64,000 bases of DNA from Muribaculaceae bacterium (GTDB lineage: Bacteria; Bacteroidota; Bacteroidia; Bacteroidales; Muribaculaceae), in NCBI GenBank assembly GCA_017557625.1, contig JAFYYG010000050.1, positions 1-64,000 of the forward strand. The letters are read 5' to 3'. The notes below the pieces were generated by a model. It searched no databases and had not been told where the DNA came from. It saw nothing but the letters and a program-made list of their open reading frames with translations. The stretch's first letter is position 1. Each line of letters starts with the position of its first letter. A program made the position numbers and the translations under genes. This document shows, in pieces, positions 54,604 through 63,303 of this stretch.

Positions 54604-56457
54604 ATGGCAGAAGGAAAGAAATATGAACAGGCGTTGCCTGTGGGCTTTAAGCTCACTGGCGGGTCGCATGTATATACCATTGAACAGGTGCTGGGTCAGG
54701 GAGGCTTTGGCATCACCTACAAGGTGAAGGCACGCATCAAGGCGGGAAATATCACCGTCACCACCCATTTTGCCGTCAAGGAATTTTTCCCGTCGAGTTG
54801 CTGGCGCGACGAGGGCTCTACCAATATGCTCTACTCGCCCACAACCAAAGAGGAGATGCAGGCCTGCCTCAAGGACTTCATTGCTGAGGGCCAGCGCTTG
54901 CAGCGCATCTGCAGCATCAACAGCAACATTGTGAGCGTGAACGAGGTGTTTGAAGCCAACAGCACCGCCTATTTCGTGATGGAATATCTCTCGGGTGGCG
55001 ACTTGCGCAAGATGGTTAAGGACAATGGAGGTGGTCTCAGCGAGGCAACGATGCTCAGCATCCTCACACCTGTTGCAGGTGCCATACAGTGCTTGCACGA
55101 CAACCACATGCTGCACCTTGACATCAAACCTGAGAACATTGTCATGCGACAGAGCGATGATGGCGGGCCTGATGTGCCAGTGCTCATAGACTTTGGTATC
55201 TCAGTGCATTTCTCCAGCGATGGCGCCCCGACCACCACACGACCCTCTAAGGGTGTCACGCAAGGCTACTCACCGGTAGAGCAGTTTGCAGGAGTCTCTT
55301 ATTTTGACCCAAGAATTGACATCTATGCCCTGAGTGCCACCTGCTATTTCCTGCTCACTGGTAAAGATCCAAAGAGTGCTTTTGCGATTAACGCCGCTAC
55401 TATCTCTGCCGACCTTAGTGGCAAAGCGAGCCAGGTGACTATTGACAATATCGTGCGCGGCATGAGCAAGGAGTTCTCTGAGCGTCCTGCCACAATCAAG
55501 CAGTTCATGAGTGGCTTCGAGGCCAGTGTGTCATTGAACCCAGGTGCTGTGGTGAAGGGCATGTATCAGTCATATATCATTACGGCTGTCATCGATGGAG
55601 GCAGCGACTATGTCCTCTACAAAGCATTGCTGTCTTCTAATTCTTCTAACGAATATGCCACCCGACGCATAGGTGGTGGCAACGCCTCGAGTATGACACC
55701 TTTCATGCTGTGGGAACGACTTAACAATGGTGCTCGTATCAACCCAGCTGCGGCATCGCAGATGGCACCATGGAGCGTGCCGCTCGAGAGAGGATATAAC
55801 AGCCAGGCATTTGGCGGCCAAGCTGATGAGAACAAGGCGGTGGTGAGCGAGTATTTCGTTGATGACGGTGTGGAGTATGTGGCAGTGCGGCAAGATTATG
55901 TTGAGCCTCAAGAAGCCGAAACTTCAACCGAGACTCGCATGTCTCCAGGAGTTTATGCGCAGCAAGATTACAGTTATTCCGACAATTTACATCAAGGAAA
56001 GCCCAAGCGCAAGTCAAACCGTGGCCTCATCATTGCTCTTAGCGCTGTGGCAACTATATTGGTGGTGGGTCTGGCGACATGGGGATTTCTCGCATTGACA
56101 GGAAATGGAAGCCGTGGCAGCAAAGGTGGCAAAGGCGGTAAGGGCGATGGCGAAAAATCTCTGCAATATGCTATCGACCATGAAGACATGAATCTCCTTC
56201 AGGAGTATGCCGAGATGGATTCGGCACGCGCATACTATCCGTTGGCTATTCTCTATGATGATAAAGAAGATTATGTAAACGCTTTGAAGTGGGCTCAGGA
56301 AGCTCTTTATAGCAATGAACTTAGCGAAAGCGAGAGACGCTCTGCTAACAAGCTTGTGGAAAGGCTCAACAATTACATTGAAGCAGAAAATAATTATTAT
56401 CCTAGCATGGATACTGATGAAGTATATTCTGATGATGAGGTTGAGCCAGTAGGATAA
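54604..56457 (+). CDS. Transmembrane Ser/Thr protein kinase
   Basis: 617 aa. Eukaryote-like kinase domain (about 20-300): GQGGFG loop (31-36), Lys59 in FAVKEFF, catalytic HLDIKPEN (171-178, Asp173) and DFG (Asp196-Gly198). The residue before Asp173 is Leu in place of Arg, so it is a non-RD kinase, not expected to need activation-loop phosphorylation. A juxtamembrane region follows, then a membrane helix (about 475-500), a Gly/Lys/Ser linker and a short, TPR-like periplasmic domain (about 517-600) with an acidic end. It is likely the sensor/effector of the FHA/PP2C/caspase cluster. Confidence 0.92.
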   Translation: MAEGKKYEQALPVGFKLTGGSHVYTIEQVLGQGGFGITYKVKARIKAGNITVTTHFAVKEFFPSSCWRDEGSTNMLYSPTTKEEMQACLKDFIAEGQRLQRICSINSNIVSVNEVFEANSTAYFVMEYLSGGDLRKMVKDNGGGLSEATMLSILTPVAGAIQCLHDNHMLHLDIKPENIVMRQSDDGGPDVPVLIDFGISVHFSSDGAPTTTRPSKGVTQGYSPVEQFAGVSYFDPRIDIYALSATCYFLLTGKDPKSAFAINAATISADLSGKASQVTIDNIVRGMSKEFSERPATIKQFMSGFEASVSLNPGAVVKGMYQSYIITAVIDGGSDYVLYKALLSSNSSNEYATRRIGGGNASSMTPFMLWERLNNGARINPAAASQMAPWSVPLERGYNSQAFGGQADENKAVVSEYFVDDGVEYVAVRQDYVEPQEAETSTETRMSPGVYAQQDYSYSDNLHQGKPKRKSNRGLIIALSAVATILVVGLATWGFLALTGNGSRGSKGGKGGKGDGEKSLQYAIDHEDMNLLQEYAEMDSARAYYPLAILYDDKEDYVNALKWAQEALYSNELSESERRSANKLVERLNNYIEAENNYYPSMDTDEVYSDDEVEPVG

Positions 56458-56468
56458 GCAAATAGAAA

Positions 56469-57590
56469 ATGAAGTTCACCGATATTATAGGCAATGCGAA
56501 GGCGATAGAGCAGGTGCGGCGTATGGTTGACAGCGACAAAATGCCGCATGCTCTGCTCTTTCATGGCGAGCCAGGAGTTCCAAAGCTCGCTCTGGCAATG
56601 GCCACAGCACAGTATATCCACTGCACTAACCGCACGGGAGGCGACTCATGCGGGATGTGTCCCGCGTGTCTCCAGCACCAGTCGATGAACCATGCCGACA
56701 CGTTCTTCTCCTATCCCATCACCAAGAAGGGTGAGAAACCTGTGAGCGAGGACTTCGGCAGCGAGTGGAAAGAGTTTGTGGAGAGTGATGTTATAGCCGA
56801 GGACTATGAACGCTGGCTCTCGATAATCGGCAACGAGAACGCCCAGCCCATCATCTATGCCAGCGAGAGTGACAACATAGTGCGCAAGATGAGCCTCAGC
56901 GCTTACACTGCAAAATATAAGGTCCTCATCATGTGGCAGGCCGATAAGATGAACGCTGGATGCTCCAACAAGCTCCTCAAGCTCATCGAGGAACCTGAAC
57001 CCGACAGCATTTTCCTGCTCACTACCGACAATGTGAAGGGCATATTGCCTACCATCTACTCCCGCACCCAGCGCATTGAGCTGCGCAAACCCTCGACACA
57101 GCAAATCGCTGAGCACCTGGCGCGCACTCACGGCATCGACATCACCGAGGCGCTCGCCCTCGCCGCACCAGCCGACGGCAACGTGGTGCTGGCTATGCGC
57201 AACATGGACCACAGCAGCGAGATTCACGACTTCCACCAGCAATTTGTCGCCCTCATGCGCCTGGCCTATATGCGCGACATGACGGGTCTGAAAGAGTGGA
57301 GCGAAGGCATCGCCGACTACAAGCGCGAGAAGTCGCAACGCTTTCTCAACTATGCTGCCCGCATGGTGCGCGAGAACTATATCTATAACCTGCACATCAG
57401 CTCTCTCAACTACGAGACGCAGGAGGAGTCGCAGTTCAGCAAGAACTTCGCCCGCTTCATCACCGAGGACAACGTGGAGCGCATGCTGTCCCTTTTCAGC
57501 GATGCCGCCCGCGACATCCGCGGCAACGCCAACGCCAAAATCGTCCTTTTCGATGTCGCAATAAGAATAACGATACTTATAAAGAAGTAA
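56469..57590 (+). CDS. holB: DNA polymerase III subunit delta prime
   Basis: A clamp-loader AAA+ protein: MPHALLFHGEPG near the start and a zinc module with Cys52, Cys61, Cys64 and Cys67 (CGMCPACLQHQSMNHAD), followed by KLLKLIEEPEPDSIFLLTT and the SRTQRIEL sensor region. The P-loop is degraded (GEPGVPKL in place of GxxGxGKT), as usual for delta prime, so it should not hydrolyse ATP. Length 373 aa. It starts 12 bases after the kinase gene. Confidence 0.92.
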   Translation: MKFTDIIGNAKAIEQVRRMVDSDKMPHALLFHGEPGVPKLALAMATAQYIHCTNRTGGDSCGMCPACLQHQSMNHADTFFSYPITKKGEKPVSEDFGSEWKEFVESDVIAEDYERWLSIIGNENAQPIIYASESDNIVRKMSLSAYTAKYKVLIMWQADKMNAGCSNKLLKLIEEPEPDSIFLLTTDNVKGILPTIYSRTQRIELRKPSTQQIAEHLARTHGIDITEALALAAPADGNVVLAMRNMDHSSEIHDFHQQFVALMRLAYMRDMTGLKEWSEGIADYKREKSQRFLNYAARMVRENYIYNLHISSLNYETQEESQFSKNFARFITEDNVERMLSLFSDAARDIRGNANAKIVLFDVAIRITILIKK

Positions 57591-57600
57591 TTGTAAAAAA

Positions 57601-57629
57601 GGTTATTGGTTATGGGTTATTGGTTATGG
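57601..57629. repeat. Left 29-bp inverted repeat around the S23 gene
   Basis: Two tandem units GGTTATTGGTTAT(G/GG). It matches the reverse complement of 58055-58083 at 27 of 29 positions. Confidence 0.8.
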
Positions 57630-57668
57630 AGGCCAACGAAATCCAAAGTAATTAAGAATTTTTTTAAT

Positions 57669-58043
57669 ATGAATAAAAGCTATCCTTTTGAGGGACTTGA
57701 AGCTTGGAAAAAAGCTAAAGAATTATCTATATTAGTTTATAGACTAGTTGAAAAATTTCCTAGTTACGAACGATACGACCTTTGTAGTCAAGTGAGAAGG
57801 AGTGTGATTTCTGTTCCATCTAATATCGCAGAAGGATCTGGACGGATATCATATAAGGAGAAAATTCATTTTCTTGAAATCGCATATGGATCACTGATGG
57901 AAGTTTACTGCCAATTAATAATTTCTGTAGAGTTAAACTATATTACAAATGATGATTTAGAACAACTTAAGCCAATCATATTTGAAACATCTGGACTTAT
58001 CAGTGGCTTGCGCCGAAGTTTTGAAGCAAAAATAATCCGATAA
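57669..58043 (+). CDS. Four-helix-bundle protein (S23/IVS family)
   Basis: 124 aa with the family motifs FEGLEAWKKAKELSILVYRL, SQVRRSVISVPSNIAEGSGR and a long helical end. S23-type proteins are known mainly from intervening sequences in 23S rRNA genes and are related to the Avd proteins of diversity-generating retroelements; their role is obscure. The frame is open upstream to 57606, but the ATG at 57669 starts the conserved part. The gene is AT-rich relative to its neighbours and sits between 29-bp inverted repeats, inside what would otherwise be a holB-addB junction. Confidence 0.85.
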   Translation: MNKSYPFEGLEAWKKAKELSILVYRLVEKFPSYERYDLCSQVRRSVISVPSNIAEGSGRISYKEKIHFLEIAYGSLMEVYCQLIISVELNYITNDDLEQLKPIIFETSGLISGLRRSFEAKIIR

Positions 58044-58054
58044 CCAACAACACT

Positions 58055-58083
58055 CGATAACCAATAACCGATAACCAATAACC
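58055..58083. repeat. Right 29-bp inverted repeat around the S23 gene
   Basis: CGATAACCAATAACC twice, ending six bases before the addB-like ATG. A further degenerate copy (CGATAACCAACAACACT) precedes it at 58038-58054. Confidence 0.8.
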
Positions 58084-58089
58084 TCACAA

Positions 58090-61077
58090 ATGAAAAAGTC
58101 TTTCCTTCGCCAGGTGGCGCAATATTTTCAGGCGAAACCCGCTATTCACGACTATTGCTTCGTGATGCCTAATCACCGCAGCTGCAAGTTCCTTGAGCGC
58201 GAGCTCGACTTGGCGAGCAACGGTGTGTATCTCATGCCACAAGTAATGACCATCACCGATTTCCTGTCATCGCTCACCGACCGTGTGCCGGTAAAGCCCG
58301 TAGATGCGCTTTTCCTGCTATATCAGTGCTACACGAGCATAGCTGGAAACGAGAATTATGAGTTTGACAAATTCATCTATTGGGGAAATGTTGTGCTCAA
58401 CGACTTCAACGATGTAGATATGTATCTCGTTGATCCAGAAATGCTTTTCAAGAATGTGAAAGAGCATCGCGAGATACAGTCCAACTATCTCGACGGCGAC
58501 ATTCAGGAGATTGTCTCCCACTATTTCAACCTAAGTGTGGAGGGAGTAGCCGCCGACAACGAAGACTTCTGGCGCAATTACAATAGCGACGGTGCCGATG
58601 AGGACGGGGTGAAAGCCAAGTATCTGAAACTTTGGCAGAGCCTCTATCAACTCTACGAGAAATATAACAGGGCCCTTGAGGAACGAGGCCTCTGCACAAT
58701 AGGAAGGATGTATCGCGACGCTGTTGACACCGTGAAGGAAAGGGACTTCAAAAGTAACGAGAAGTTTGTGTTTGTGGGCTTCAATATGCTCACCACCTGC
58801 GAGCTGGCAATCTTCAAACGCTTGAAGCAGCAGGGTAGGGCACAGTTCTTTTGGGACTTGGCCTCGGCGGCGTTTGCCAATGATGAAGGCATCAATAACG
58901 GCTCCCGATTTGTGAAATTCTTCAGACAGGAGTTCCCTGAGCCTTCCGACTTCAGCATAGAGACTGTCACCGGATTCCCCGAGATAGAAGTGGTGGGTGT
59001 GCCATCTAATGTGGGGCAGGCGAAGTATTGCTATCAACTTCTTAATGAGCTTATTGACAACGGAGTACTAAATAGTACCGATGCCATCAATACTGCACTA
59101 GTCCTCCCCGATGACGGTTTGCTGGTTCCGCTGCTCAACTCATTGCCCCCCGAGATAAAGAAGAATGTGACAATGGGCTACCCGCATAGTTCCAGCGATA
59201 TAGCATCGCTGATGAGAGTTGTCGCCAAGATGCACCATCAGGCGCGCCGCAATGCCGAGGGCGAATGGACCTTCTACCGCGGCGACGTGAAGATTGTACT
59301 CTCGCACACCATCATCAAGAACTACTTTGGCGACGAGGCTCTGGAACTGCGACGTGTCATCGCCGAAAAGGGCCTGTTCGCCGTGCCGCAATCCATATTC
59401 ACCGGCACTAAACTGGAGTTGCTGTTCACCACCGTTGACCATACCGATGATACCGACAGTGTGAATAAACAGTTGAAGCAGTATGTCGATTTCTGCCAAA
59501 TGGTGATAGACTCCATGAAGTCCTCACAAGGAGAAAATATTGGAGATGAAGACAACGACTATGCCGACAGCGGACAGCCTGTCATGACTCTGCAAGAGGC
59601 TTTCCTCAACCAGCATATCGAGGTGCTCAACCAGCTTATGGATGCTTTGTCGAGATATCAGGTGCCCCCGTGTGAGTCGTCTGTGTTCTATCTCATCGAC
59701 CGTCTGGCTGCGGCGTTCTCCATACCATTTGAGGGCGAGCCGTTGCAGGGGCTGCAGATTATGGGAATGCTCGAGACCCGCTGCCTCGATTTTGAGAATA
59801 TCATCATCCTCTCGGCCAACGAGGGCATGATGCCCGGCAAGACACGCCGCAATTCCTTTATCAGCGATTTCATGCGCAGCAACTATGCCATGTCTACAGC
59901 TGCCGACCAGGAAATGATGTGGAACTATAATTTCTATCGACTCATCGGTCGTGCCAAACGCTTGATTATGATTTATGACACCAGCGACCAGGCTATGGGC
60001 AGCGGTGAGGCGACACGTTATGTGTCGCAACTCGAATTGGTATATGGCTGTGATGTGAAACGCCGCATGTTCACAATCTCAAGCGCCACGATCGACCCCA
60101 TCACCATTGAGGTGCCTAAGCGTGACTATGCGCTCAAGCAGCTTGAGAAATTCCTTAGCGGCAAGGGTGATAAAACACTTTCGGCAAGCTCTATCAAGGA
60201 GTATATAAACTGTCCGTTGATGTTCTATTTCAACAAGATAGAGCGTCTGCGCGCCAGCGATGACGATGTCGATTTTATGGATGCCGGCACCTTCGGAAGC
60301 ATTGTTCACGACACGTTGCAGCACCTCTATTACCCATTGGTGGGCGATAAGCCGCGCACTGGGGACTATTATGTGACAAGTGCCGACATCACGCGGTTCA
60401 TCAAGGAGAAGCTCGACAGTGTGATTGAGACGCTTGTCAATGAGACGTATTTGCGCAACAGCGGCAGCGGTATGCTCGTCGGCGAGGCGTCGATAGTGAG
60501 TGTGGCGATTAAGAATTATGTCATGGCGGCTCTGAACTATGACATCGCTTTGCTTGACAAAATAGGTCCTGATGCCTCATTCACCGTCTTGGAGTGTGAA
60601 TGCAAGCACAACATCTCGCTCAACTATGGCGGAGTGGATTTCAATTTCACCTACATAGCCGACCGCATCGACCGTCTTCCCGACGGCACTCTGAGAATAG
60701 TCGATTATAAAACCGGTAGAGACGACACCAGCTTCACGAGCGTAGAAGACCTTTTTGCCGTCACCACCAAAGACAAGAACCTACGTGGCGTCCTTCAGCT
60801 TATGCTCTATTGTAACGCCTATGCCCTTGAGAAGAATACCGACGCTCCCATCATGCCGGTAATCTACAAACTCCGCAACATGGACGAGACAGGAGTTATT
60901 AACAACAATACCCAACTAGAAGATTACCACACCATTAACGACAAGTTCAAGGAAAAGATGGACGAGAGGATAGGCACGCTTTTCGACACCGCAACGCCTT
61001 TCAAACCCTCACCCGACAACAACTCCTGCCGATTCTGCCGATACATCGACTTCTGCCGAAGAAACACGCAGGGGTGA
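58090..61077 (+). CDS. AddB-like PD-(D/E)XK nuclease with Fe-S cluster
   Basis: 995 aa. The C-terminal nuclease has the catalytic IVDYKTGRDD (Asp872, Lys874), and four Cys in the AddB pattern: Cys708 (NCPLMFYF) and Cys980, 983, 989 (CRFCRYIDFC), which staple a [4Fe-4S] cluster around the domain. The N-terminal part has a degenerate helicase fold (LPxxxSxKxLE-like VMPNHRSCKFLEREL); no intact Walker A is seen. This fits AddB of the AddAB double-strand-break resection complex. addA is not adjacent on the downstream side. Confidence 0.85.
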   Translation: MKKSFLRQVAQYFQAKPAIHDYCFVMPNHRSCKFLERELDLASNGVYLMPQVMTITDFLSSLTDRVPVKPVDALFLLYQCYTSIAGNENYEFDKFIYWGNVVLNDFNDVDMYLVDPEMLFKNVKEHREIQSNYLDGDIQEIVSHYFNLSVEGVAADNEDFWRNYNSDGADEDGVKAKYLKLWQSLYQLYEKYNRALEERGLCTIGRMYRDAVDTVKERDFKSNEKFVFVGFNMLTTCELAIFKRLKQQGRAQFFWDLASAAFANDEGINNGSRFVKFFRQEFPEPSDFSIETVTGFPEIEVVGVPSNVGQAKYCYQLLNELIDNGVLNSTDAINTALVLPDDGLLVPLLNSLPPEIKKNVTMGYPHSSSDIASLMRVVAKMHHQARRNAEGEWTFYRGDVKIVLSHTIIKNYFGDEALELRRVIAEKGLFAVPQSIFTGTKLELLFTTVDHTDDTDSVNKQLKQYVDFCQMVIDSMKSSQGENIGDEDNDYADSGQPVMTLQEAFLNQHIEVLNQLMDALSRYQVPPCESSVFYLIDRLAAAFSIPFEGEPLQGLQIMGMLETRCLDFENIIILSANEGMMPGKTRRNSFISDFMRSNYAMSTAADQEMMWNYNFYRLIGRAKRLIMIYDTSDQAMGSGEATRYVSQLELVYGCDVKRRMFTISSATIDPITIEVPKRDYALKQLEKFLSGKGDKTLSASSIKEYINCPLMFYFNKIERLRASDDDVDFMDAGTFGSIVHDTLQHLYYPLVGDKPRTGDYYVTSADITRFIKEKLDSVIETLVNETYLRNSGSGMLVGEASIVSVAIKNYVMAALNYDIALLDKIGPDASFTVLECECKHNISLNYGGVDFNFTYIADRIDRLPDGTLRIVDYKTGRDDTSFTSVEDLFAVTTKDKNLRGVLQLMLYCNAYALEKNTDAPIMPVIYKLRNMDETGVINNNTQLEDYHTINDKFKEKMDERIGTLFDTATPFKPSPDNNSCRFCRYIDFCRRNTQG

Positions 61078-61085
61078 GTCGTGTA

Positions 61086-61141
61086 TGTTGCGATGCCCAT
61101 CGCAACACACTGGACGCAACTCGGTGCCGTTGTTTTTTTTA
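61086..61141 (+). terminator. Hairpin and T run after the nuclease gene
   Basis: TGTTGCGATG (61086-61095) and CATCGCAACA (61098-61107) form a perfect stem with a tiny loop; a second small stem, CAAC/GTTG, precedes the T8 run at about 61133-61140. Confidence 0.6.
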
Positions 61142-61163
61142 TTTCATGTGAAGTGAAAAAATA

Positions 61164-61195
61164 TTTGTGTATTAGAAAATTATGTTGTACCTTTG
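61164..61195 (+). promoter_or_regulatory. rplY promoter
   Basis: TTTG at 61164-61167 and TACCTTTG at 61188-61195, 20 bases apart, with a 70-base leader to the ATG. Confidence 0.65.
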
Positions 61196-61222
61196 CACCG
61201 CTTTAAGCTCCCGTGTGATGGG

Positions 61223-61248
61223 AAATTAAGGTTTATAACTTAATTTTT
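61223..61248 (+). promoter_or_regulatory. Leader hairpin before rplY
   Basis: AAATTAAG and CTTAATTT form a perfect 8-bp stem with an 8-base loop, followed by a short T stretch, 20 bases before the start codon. It could be an attenuator or a translation control site. Evidence is the dyad only. Confidence 0.35.
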
Positions 61249-61268
61249 AGTAACACAAATCATTAAAA

Positions 61269-61955
61269 ATGAAGACATTCCAATTAAACGCTGAGCCAAG
61301 AACTGACCTTGGCAAGAAGGCTGCAAAGGCGCTCCGCGCCAGCCAGAAAATTCCTTGCGTCCTTAATGGCGGCAAGGTAGTAGAGTTGAAAGACGGTAAG
61401 TATGAAGGCACTCTCGCCGAGGGCGAGAAGGTTGTAGAGATTGGCCGCGACGGCAAGGCTGTACTTACTACCGATTTTACCGTAAACTTCAGCGACATTC
61501 GCAAGCTCGTTTACACTCCCGACGTGTATGTTGTAGCTCTTAACCTCAATGGTGTTGAGAAGATGGCTGTTTTGAAAGACATCCAGTGGCATCCCACTAA
61601 CGACAGCATCCTTCACCTTGACTTCCTTGAGGTAACAAAGGAGAAACCAGTAGTGGTAGCTATTCCTGTTAAGATAGAGGGACACGCTGCCGGTGTTAAG
61701 GCTGGTGGTAAGCTCTACCTGAGCATGAAGAAGGTGAAGGTTAAAGGCATCTACACCGACCTTCCCGAGCGCATTGTGGTTAACGTTGACGACATCGCCA
61801 TTGGCCACTCCATCAAGGTGGGTGACCTCAAGTTCGACAACTATGAGCTCGCAAGCTCTAAGGACCTCGTGATCACTGGTGTTCGTGCTACCCGTGCTGC
61901 CGCAGCTGCTGCAGCCGCTGCCGAGGAGGGCGAAGAGGGTGAAGCTGCTGAGTAA
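61269..61955 (+). CDS. rplY: 50S ribosomal protein L25 (Ctc/TL5 type)
   Basis: L25 binds 5S rRNA. The N-terminal L25 domain starts [20 protein letters not shown] and includes [16 protein letters not shown]; an inserted segment near 35-70 ([18 protein letters not shown]) makes the domain longer than in Bacteroides. The C-terminal TL5 beta-domain (about 120-205) and an Ala/Glu-rich tail complete 228 aa. It precedes pth, the common arrangement. Confidence 0.92.
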   Translation: MKTFQLNAEPRTDLGKKAAKALRASQKIPCVLNGGKVVELKDGKYEGTLAEGEKVVEIGRDGKAVLTTDFTVNFSDIRKLVYTPDVYVVALNLNGVEKMAVLKDIQWHPTNDSILHLDFLEVTKEKPVVVAIPVKIEGHAAGVKAGGKLYLSMKKVKVKGIYTDLPERIVVNVDDIAIGHSIKVGDLKFDNYELASSKDLVITGVRATRAAAAAAAAAEEGEEGEAAE

Positions 61956-62025
61956 TCTGCTCAAGCGCATTTTCTCACGACACTCCAGCGGTGAAACAAC
62001 CGAATCTCAAGATACTGAACAAGCT

Positions 62026-62589
62026 ATGAAGTTCTTGATTGTTGGACTGGGAAACATTGGTGCAGAGTATCAAGATACCCGTCACAACATAGGTTTTACA
62101 ATATTGGATGCCTTTGCCGAGGCGTCCAATGTTGTTTTTGCCTCGGCACGTTATGGTGCTGTGGCGCAGATGCGCCTCAAGAACCAGCAACTGGTGCTCT
62201 TGAAACCATCGACCTACATGAACCGTAGCGGAGAGGCGGTGCGTTACTGGTTGCAGAAGGAGAAAATCGCGCTCGACCACCTGTTGGTGGTCGTTGATGA
62301 CCTGGCGTTGCCGTTCGGCACTATCAGGCTGCGTGGCAAGGGCGCCGATGGCGGCCACAACGGACTGAAGAACATCAATGAGTTGGTGGGTTCGCAGAAC
62401 TATGCACGCCTGCGTTTTGGCATAGGCAACGACTTCCCTGAAGGCGCGCAGGTCGATTATGTGCTCGGCCCTCTCACCGCCGAGGAGCGACAAATGCTCC
62501 CTGAGCGGGTGGACAAAGCCTCCCAAGCCATAAAGGCCTTCTGCCTGAGCGGACTGAGCTTTGCAATGACGAACTTTAATAATAAATAG
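62026..62589 (+). CDS. pth: Peptidyl-tRNA hydrolase
   Basis: Pth frees tRNA from peptidyl-tRNA that drops off the ribosome. Motifs: [19 protein letters not shown] with catalytic His20, [20 protein letters not shown] with the conserved Asp and [12 protein letters not shown]. The frame is open upstream into rplY, but the ATG at 62026 begins the conserved strand directly; an upstream in-frame GTG at 61938 would give an unusual basic extension. 187 aa is the usual length. Confidence 0.94.
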   Translation: MKFLIVGLGNIGAEYQDTRHNIGFTILDAFAEASNVVFASARYGAVAQMRLKNQQLVLLKPSTYMNRSGEAVRYWLQKEKIALDHLLVVVDDLALPFGTIRLRGKGADGGHNGLKNINELVGSQNYARLRFGIGNDFPEGAQVDYVLGPLTAEERQMLPERVDKASQAIKAFCLSGLSFAMTNFNNK

Positions 62590-62679
62590 TTATCAGTTTT
62601 GAGTTGTCAGTTATGAGTTTCTTACACTGACAACTGAAAACTAAAAACTGACAACTGATAACTGACAACTGACAATTAT
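62589..62679. repeat. Inverted short-repeat spacer (CAGTTGTCAGTT / AACTGACAACTG)
   Basis: The left arm (62589-62620) is made of GTTATCAGTTTTGAG and GTTGTCAGTTATGAG units; the right arm (62625-62679) of AACTGACAACTGA and AAAACTGACAACTG units, near reverse complements of the left. They are separated by only a few bases. The layout is the same as the repeat pair around the S23 gene but without a gene between. Confidence 0.75.
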
Positions 62680-62680
62680 C

Positions 62681-63136
62681 ATGACTGAGATGCGAATTGA
62701 CAAGTGGCTGTGGGCGACGCGTGTGTTTAAGACGCGGTCGCTGGCTACTGACCAATGTAAATTAGGGCGCGTGACCATTAAGGGCATGAACGTGAAGCCG
62801 TCGCACAATATCAAGGTGGGTGACGTGATAGAGGTGCGCAAGCCGCCTATCACATTCACCTTTGAGGTTGTGGGACTGCTTAACAATCGCGTTGGAGCCA
62901 AGCTAGTGCCTAATTACCTGAAAAACCTCACTCCCGACGACCAGTACAAGATTCTTGAAATGGCTCGCATTGGTGGCTTCGTGCGCCGCCAGAAGGGTAT
63001 GGGCCGTCCCACTAAAAAGGAGGGCCGAGAGATGGCGGCATTTGCCGACGAGGCATTCCTTGATTTCGATGATTTCGATGACGAGAATCCCCTTTGGACC
63101 GAGGAAGACGAGGCCCAGCTCGAGTCTCAGCGATAG
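62681..63136 (+). CDS. S4-domain RNA-binding protein (Hsp15/HslR family)
   Basis: The S4 domain is at about 3-60: MRIDKWLWATRVFKTRSLATDQC then GRVTIKGMNVKPSHNIKVGD. Hsp15 recycles 50S subunits carrying stalled nascent chains in E. coli. A basic middle (RRQKGMGRPTKKEGRE) and an acidic end (DFDDFDDENPLWTEEDEA) extend it to 151 aa. The neighbouring rplY and pth also concern ribosome function. Confidence 0.88.
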   Translation: MTEMRIDKWLWATRVFKTRSLATDQCKLGRVTIKGMNVKPSHNIKVGDVIEVRKPPITFTFEVVGLLNNRVGAKLVPNYLKNLTPDDQYKILEMARIGGFVRRQKGMGRPTKKEGREMAAFADEAFLDFDDFDDENPLWTEEDEAQLESQR

Positions 63137-63242
63137 ATTGGCGTTTGGCTAGTTTATATTGTTTCGCTAAGCATGACATTACCATTTTTAGGTGTTGTCA
63201 TGTTTTTTTCTATTATTTTTTTTCTCTTTTTAAAATAATGTG

Positions 63243-63250
63243 TAATTTTG
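63243..63250 (+). promoter_or_regulatory. -7 box of the last gene
   Basis: TAATTTTG, 53 bases before the ATG at 63304. Confidence 0.5.
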
Positions 63251-63303
63251 TGAGTTGAAATTCAATAATTCATTCATTTTTATTAACCATAAAACTTAAC
63301 GCA

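Noticed and set aside
57601-58083. Diversity-generating retroelement around the four-helix-bundle gene
   Set aside because: There is no reverse transcriptase, template repeat or variable-target gene nearby; only the Avd-like fold is shared.
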